Assembly: GCA_028709565.1 (NCBI GenBank)
Contig: JAQVWU010000080.1
Span: 1-9,639, forward strand
Length of the DNA: 9,639 bases
Direction: 5' to 3'
Source of the DNA: Eubacteriales bacterium
Lineage (GTDB): Bacteria; Bacillota; Clostridia; Oscillospirales; CAG-272
Shown here: in pieces, positions 7,582 through 9,639 of the stretch
Position numbering within the stretch: position 1 is the stretch's first letter
Layout: each line of letters opens with the position of its first letter
Notes under the pieces: generated by a model
What the model was told of the DNA's origin: nothing
Databases searched by the model: none
What the model saw: only the letters and a program-made list of their open reading frames with translations
Translations under genes and position numbers: made by a program

Positions 7582-7643
7582 ACAATTAGATATAAAATAG
7601 TGAATAATGCATAACAAACATTTATAAATTACGCATACGGTTA

Positions 7644-8768
7644 TCAATCAAGATAATCTTTTAGTCGCTTTGATCTGCTCGGATGACGCAGTTTGCGCAG
7701 GGCTTTGGCTTCTATCTGACGAATACGCTCGCGTGTAATATTAAATACGCGTCCGACTTCCTCCAGAGTGCGTGTTCTTCCGTCATCAAGTCCGAAACGA
7801 AGTTTAAGCACACTTTCTTCGCGGGGGGTGAGGGTATGAAGGACTTCACTGAGCTGTTCGCGAAGCAAAGTATATGACGCGGCTTCCGCGGGTGCCGGTG
7901 AATCCACATCTTCAATAAAATCGCCCAAATGGCTGTCCTCCTCTTCGCCTATGGGAGTTTCCAGCGATACCGGATCGAGTGCAATCTTCATAATTTCACG
8001 CACTTTATCGGCAGTCATATTCATGGCCTCGGCTATTTCCTCAGCTGAAGCTTCGTGGCCCAGTTCCTGAAGCAGCTGGCGCTGAACACGGGATACCTTG
8101 TGTATCGTTTCCACCATGTGTACGGGTATACGTATGGTGCGCGCCTGGTCGGCTATGGCACGGGTTATCGCCTGCCGAATCCACCAGGTGGCATACGTGG
8201 AAAATTTATAACCCTTGCGATAATCGAACTTCTCCACCGCTTTCATAAGCCCAAGATTGCCTTCCTGAATTAAATCCAAAAAAAACATACCCTTACCGAC
8301 GTATCTTTTTGCGATACTTACCACAAGGCGAAGGTTTGCTTCGACTAATTCGGTTTTCGCCCGGTTGTCACCTTCCGTCATTTTTTGAGCAAGCATCAGT
8401 TCCCGTTCCGAGTCAAGCAGATCTACTTTACCAATTTCTTTCAAATACATACGCACCGGGTCATCAACCGCAAGACCCTCCTGCGTAAGCATTTTCTCCA
8501 TATCCTCGGCGCTCTCATAACGTTCGATTTCACTCTCAATTTCCTCGAATTCGGGTGTCTCAAGGTAACCTGTTATTTCAACACCCGCGTTTTCAAGCGT
8601 TTCGAATAACTTTTCTATTTGCTCTATATCATAATCTACATCCTCCAAAGCTTCCATAATCTCACTGTTGGACAGGGAACCTTTCGCTTTGGCATGTTCG
8701 ACCAAATCATGCATATCTATCTTTTTATTATTTATCGGCTGTTCCGCCGCTCTTGTTTCTTTTGTCAT
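7644..8768 (-). CDS. rpoD: RNA polymerase primary sigma factor (sigma-70/sigma-A)
   Basis: The 374-residue protein is the housekeeping sigma factor that directs RNA polymerase to -10/-35 promoters. A short region 1.1 (about 17-75) is followed by an acidic stretch; region 1.2 starts with DPVRMYLKEIG (103-113). Region 2 carries NLRLVVSIAKRY (145-156), the polymerase-binding and -10 melting part FDYRKGYKFSTYATWWIRQ (181-199) and ADQARTIRIPVHM (206-218). Region 3 spans about 220-290. Region 4 includes LTPREESVLKLRFGL (313-327) and the -35 recognition helix-turn-helix TLEEVGRVFNITRERIRQIE (334-353), ending in the typical LRKLRHPSRSKRLKDYLD tail. The length fits the short sigma-A of Bacillota. GGAGG (complement of 8778-8782) lies 9 bases before the chosen ATG, inside the end of dnaG, which fixes the start and implies coupled translation. 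The consensus promoter upstream of the neighbouring lipoprotein gene is of the type this factor reads. Confidence 0.98.
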   Translation of the reverse strand: MTKETRAAEQPINNKKIDMHDLVEHAKAKGSLSNSEIMEALEDVDYDIEQIEKLFETLENAGVEITGYLETPEFEEIESEIERYESAEDMEKMLTQEGLAVDDPVRMYLKEIGKVDLLDSERELMLAQKMTEGDNRAKTELVEANLRLVVSIAKRYVGKGMFFLDLIQEGNLGLMKAVEKFDYRKGYKFSTYATWWIRQAITRAIADQARTIRIPVHMVETIHKVSRVQRQLLQELGHEASAEEIAEAMNMTADKVREIMKIALDPVSLETPIGEEEDSHLGDFIEDVDSPAPAEAASYTLLREQLSEVLHTLTPREESVLKLRFGLDDGRTRTLEEVGRVFNITRERIRQIEAKALRKLRHPSRSKRLKDYLD

Positions 8769-9639
8769 TTATTATATCCTCCAGGCTTTTTTCTTTCGTA
8801 TCTTTCAGTGTCTCCACACACTCGCGCAAAACGATTATATCATTTTTAGTAAAACTTTCCCGGTCAAGGCGCATCTTTGTTATTCGTCCCATCTCTTCGA
8901 TAGTAAATTCGGCGCCGAGTATACCAAAATCAAACGCACCGTTTTCATCGGAATTGGCAATTATAGTTTCGAATATACGCCGGTTAAATTCGGTAACAAA
9001 ATCATCTGCGGTCAATTTTACATTTCCACGCATTATTTCATTATTCAATTCGGGATAACAAAGAATCAGTCCCAATATATCGCGTTCAGCGTTTGCGCCT
9101 TTTATGTTTTTTACCGCTTCAGGATTTATACGGTCATTTATTCCTGATGCTTTAAGATATATCTGCCGGCTTTCCTCGTTTTTTTTATTTTTCATGTTTG
9201 CGCGCATACGGCGGCTGACATCATTTTTAAGATTTTCCGGATTTATATCAAACTTATCAGCTGCCTTGGCAATATATAATTCCCGTTCTACAGCCGAATA
9301 AACATGAGAAATATATTCCGCGGTTTCCTGAGTCGCTTTGATTTTGTCATCCAATATATTCAGGTCGTAACGGGCGGTTATATTAGCCGTCATAAAATCA
9401 AAACGGGACACACTGCCATCGAGCAATAACCTGAATTTATCCGCGCCGTATTTTCTTATGTATTCATCCGGATCTTTTGCATTTTGCATATTTATTATTT
9501 TTACAATCAGACCGGTTTCTTCAAGCAGACGAAAGGCTTTATCGGCTGCGTTCTGACCGGCATTATCGTTATCGTAAGCGATAATCACCTTTTTCGTATA
9601 GCGTTTCATAAGCCGCGCCTGTTCTGCGGTTATAGCGGT
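8728..9639 (-). CDS. dnaG: DNA primase, C-terminal half (5' end outside window)
   Basis: The visible 303 residues are the end of the Toprim core and the helicase-binding C-terminal part of bacterial primase, which makes RNA primers at the replication fork. The frame stays open to the right edge (TAITAEQARL precedes the first Met at 9609), so the zinc-binding and catalytic N-terminal parts are outside. Counting from the edge, the Toprim metal motif YDNDNAG is at residues 22-28 with D23 and D25, followed by the family motif KDPDEYIRKYG (55-65). A charged linker (about 145-180, rich in Lys, Arg and Asn) leads to AERDILGLILCYPEL (184-198), the start of the DnaB-interacting helical domain, and a Lys/Asp-rich tail. 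The C-terminal domain is divergent, as is usual. The 3' end overlaps rpoD by 41 bases, and the two form the conserved macromolecular-synthesis pair. Confidence 0.96.
   Translation of the reverse strand, partial: TAITAEQARLMKRYTKKVIIAYDNDNAGQNAADKAFRLLEETGLIVKIINMQNAKDPDEYIRKYGADKFRLLLDGSVSRFDFMTANITARYDLNILDDKIKATQETAEYISHVYSAVERELYIAKAADKFDINPENLKNDVSRRMRANMKNKKNEESRQIYLKASGINDRINPEAVKNIKGANAERDILGLILCYPELNNEIMRGNVKLTADDFVTEFNRRIFETIIANSDENGAFDFGILGAEFTIEEMGRITKMRLDRESFTKNDIIVLRECVETLKDTKEKSLEDIINDKRNKSGGTADK
8778..8782 (-). promoter_or_regulatory. rpoD ribosome binding site inside dnaG
   Basis: GGAGG on the - strand lies 9 bases before the rpoD ATG and within the dnaG coding sequence. It supports the long rpoD start and hence the 41-base gene overlap, rather than a later internal Met such as residue 19, which would avoid the overlap. 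Confidence 0.75.

Larger units (their letters stand above)
7322..7643 (-). other. AT-rich intergenic region: leader of the lipoprotein mRNA, promoters, rpoD 3' end
   Basis: This 322-base gap between rpoD and the lipoprotein gene holds no credible gene. From the promoter at 7511-7539 the lipoprotein transcript would have an untranslated leader of about 180 bases. The leader contains a 10-bp palindrome ACATCGATGT (7357-7366) just upstream of the AGGAGG ribosome site, and weakly pairing arms GGTCG (7437-7441) and CAACC (7469-7473). I recognise no riboswitch or T-box. No strong terminator follows rpoD: the best hairpin, ATGCATAA (7607-7614) with TTACGCAT (7629-7636), is weak and AT-rich with only a broken T tail, so some read-through from rpoD is possible. 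Confidence 0.6.

Noticed and set aside
8668..9147. 159-codon + strand frame across the dnaG-rpoD junction.
   Set aside because: It is antisense to two clear housekeeping genes, and its product has an aromatic-rich composition typical of shadow frames.
1..9639. CRISPR arrays, insertion sequences, tRNA/rRNA genes, toxin-antitoxin or defence genes.
   Set aside because: No regularly spaced repeats, transposase or integrase motifs, cloverleaf sequences or small paired genes were seen on reading the sequence and frames.

Overview
The window looks like a chromosomal segment of an anaerobic, Gram-positive Clostridia-type bacterium (Bacillota), probably an uncultured gut or digester member of an Oscillospiraceae/Christensenellales-like group. 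The reasons are the dnaG-rpoD gene pair with Clostridia-like protein sequences, a lipoprotein-type ABC sugar-binding protein of the kind common in these groups, an iron-type alcohol dehydrogenase, and a Cys-type sulfatase of the kind matured in anaerobes. The taxonomic call is inference from protein character; no rRNA or tRNA gene is present.

Layout. The left part (1-4159, + strand) is a tight three-gene run with 26-base gaps: the C-terminal part of an acyl-CoA synthetase/adenylate-forming ligase cut by the left edge, a right-handed parallel beta-helix protein, and a formylglycine-dependent sulfatase. The two enzymes and the beta-helix protein show no signal peptide, so they appear cytoplasmic. 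A hairpin terminator at 4189-4220 lies between this operon and a convergent iron-containing alcohol dehydrogenase (4240-5364, - strand). Next on the - strand is a single gene for a large secreted lipoprotein, a probable solute-binding protein (5474-7321), with its own terminator and a long AT-rich upstream region carrying a near-consensus sigma-A promoter (TTGACA-17-TAAAAT). The right part is housekeeping: rpoD (7644-8768) and the C-terminal half of dnaG (8728 to the right edge), overlapping by 41 bases.

How they may work together. dnaG-rpoD is the conserved macromolecular-synthesis pair. The lipoprotein probably binds an oligosaccharide or peptide at the cell surface, but no ABC permease lies in the window. 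The beta-helix/sulfatase pair suggests desulfation and handling of a sulfated glycan or small sulfated compound inside the cell. The role of the acyl-CoA ligase in that operon is not obvious. No mobile element, CRISPR array, tRNA, rRNA or recognised defence system was found. The most interesting item is the ligase/beta-helix/sulfatase operon without export signals; nothing here can be claimed as a new system from sequence alone.
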